From Alphaproteobacteria bacterium MarineAlpha3_Bin3 (lineage in GTDB: Bacteria; Pseudomonadota; Alphaproteobacteria; Rhodospirillales; Casp-alpha2), in NCBI GenBank assembly GCA_002938075.1, contig PTLK01000142.1, forward strand, positions 1 through 5,376: a stretch of 5,376 nucleotides of DNA, given 5' to 3'. Under the pieces are notes generated by a model. That model did not search any database. It saw nothing but the letters and a program-made list of their open reading frames with translations, and was not told where the DNA came from. Positions within the stretch are counted from its first letter, which is position 1; every line of letters begins with the position of its first letter. Shown here piece by piece: positions 5,322 to 5,376 of this stretch. Both the position numbers and the translations under genes were made by a program.

Positions 5322-5324
5322 TAT

Positions 5325-5352
5325 TTTTTGCTTATAAACAAACCCTTATAAT
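5325..5352 (+). promoter_or_regulatory. Candidate sigma-70 promoter for a gene beyond the right edge
   Basis: A perfect TATAAT (5347-5352) lies in a sharply AT-rich patch within otherwise GC-rich DNA. The -35 is poor: TTTTTG (5325-5330) at 16-bp spacing is the best choice. Transcription would begin near 5359, giving a short leader containing the ribosome site at 5361. Confidence 0.5.
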
Positions 5353-5360
5353 CGAACCCT

Positions 5361-5375
5361 GGGGAGGGGAGGAAA
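5361..5375 (+). promoter_or_regulatory. Shine-Dalgarno stretch of a gene starting past the window end
   Basis: A purine run GGGGAGGGGAGGAAA ends one base before the window edge. It contains GGAGG/GAGGA-type matches to the 16S anti-SD. No start codon is visible, so the next plus-strand gene presumably begins within a few bases to the right. Confidence 0.6.
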
Positions 5376-5376
5376 C

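Overview
The window is high in GC, with GC-rich third codon positions in every intact gene. Its gene set points to an alphaproteobacterium, most plausibly Rhodospirillales. This rests on the core run peptidyl-prolyl isomerase - argJ - mutT, which I recall as a common alphaproteobacterial cluster, a DUF2927 secreted protein, a short CinA-type molybdopterin-binding protein, and a 17-kDa-type surface antigen remnant. No database search was possible, so the taxon is an inference.

Layout. Positions 1-152 hold no gene. They carry a candidate terminator for a plus-strand gene lying left of the window and a cluster of GC-rich hairpins. A minus-strand DUF2927 exported protein occupies 153-917. A 258-bp divergent intergenic region (918-1175) contains two inverted repeats, one a perfect 10-bp stem. 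Then comes a plus-strand cluster: a periplasmic parvulin-type isomerase (1176-2033), argJ (2111-3367) and mutT (3348-3809). argJ and mutT overlap by 20 bp and are probably translationally coupled. The three products do unrelated jobs (envelope protein folding, arginine biosynthesis, nucleotide-pool sanitation), so the cluster looks like shared housekeeping transcription rather than a pathway.

The stretch 3810-4570 is the decayed part of the window. On the minus strand lies a MarR-like winged-helix gene (3828-4265) with an in-frame amber codon; 41 further sense codons follow in the same frame and complete the expected C-terminal helix. Immediately beside its start codon, on the plus strand, is the C-terminal end of a 17-kDa/RT0821-type surface antigen (4281-4457) without its 5' part. 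A strong intrinsic terminator follows it. Neither broken gene appears in a plain list of intact ORFs, and their junction looks like a rearrangement scar.

The last gene (4572-5321) is a stand-alone CinA N-terminal (MoCF_biosynth) domain protein. After it, an AT-rich patch with a perfect TATAAT and a purine-rich Shine-Dalgarno stretch runs to the edge, so another plus-strand gene very probably starts just outside. I see no mobile element, CRISPR, tRNA, rRNA or clearly new multi-gene system; the points of interest are the two gene remnants, their junction, and several unassigned inverted repeats.
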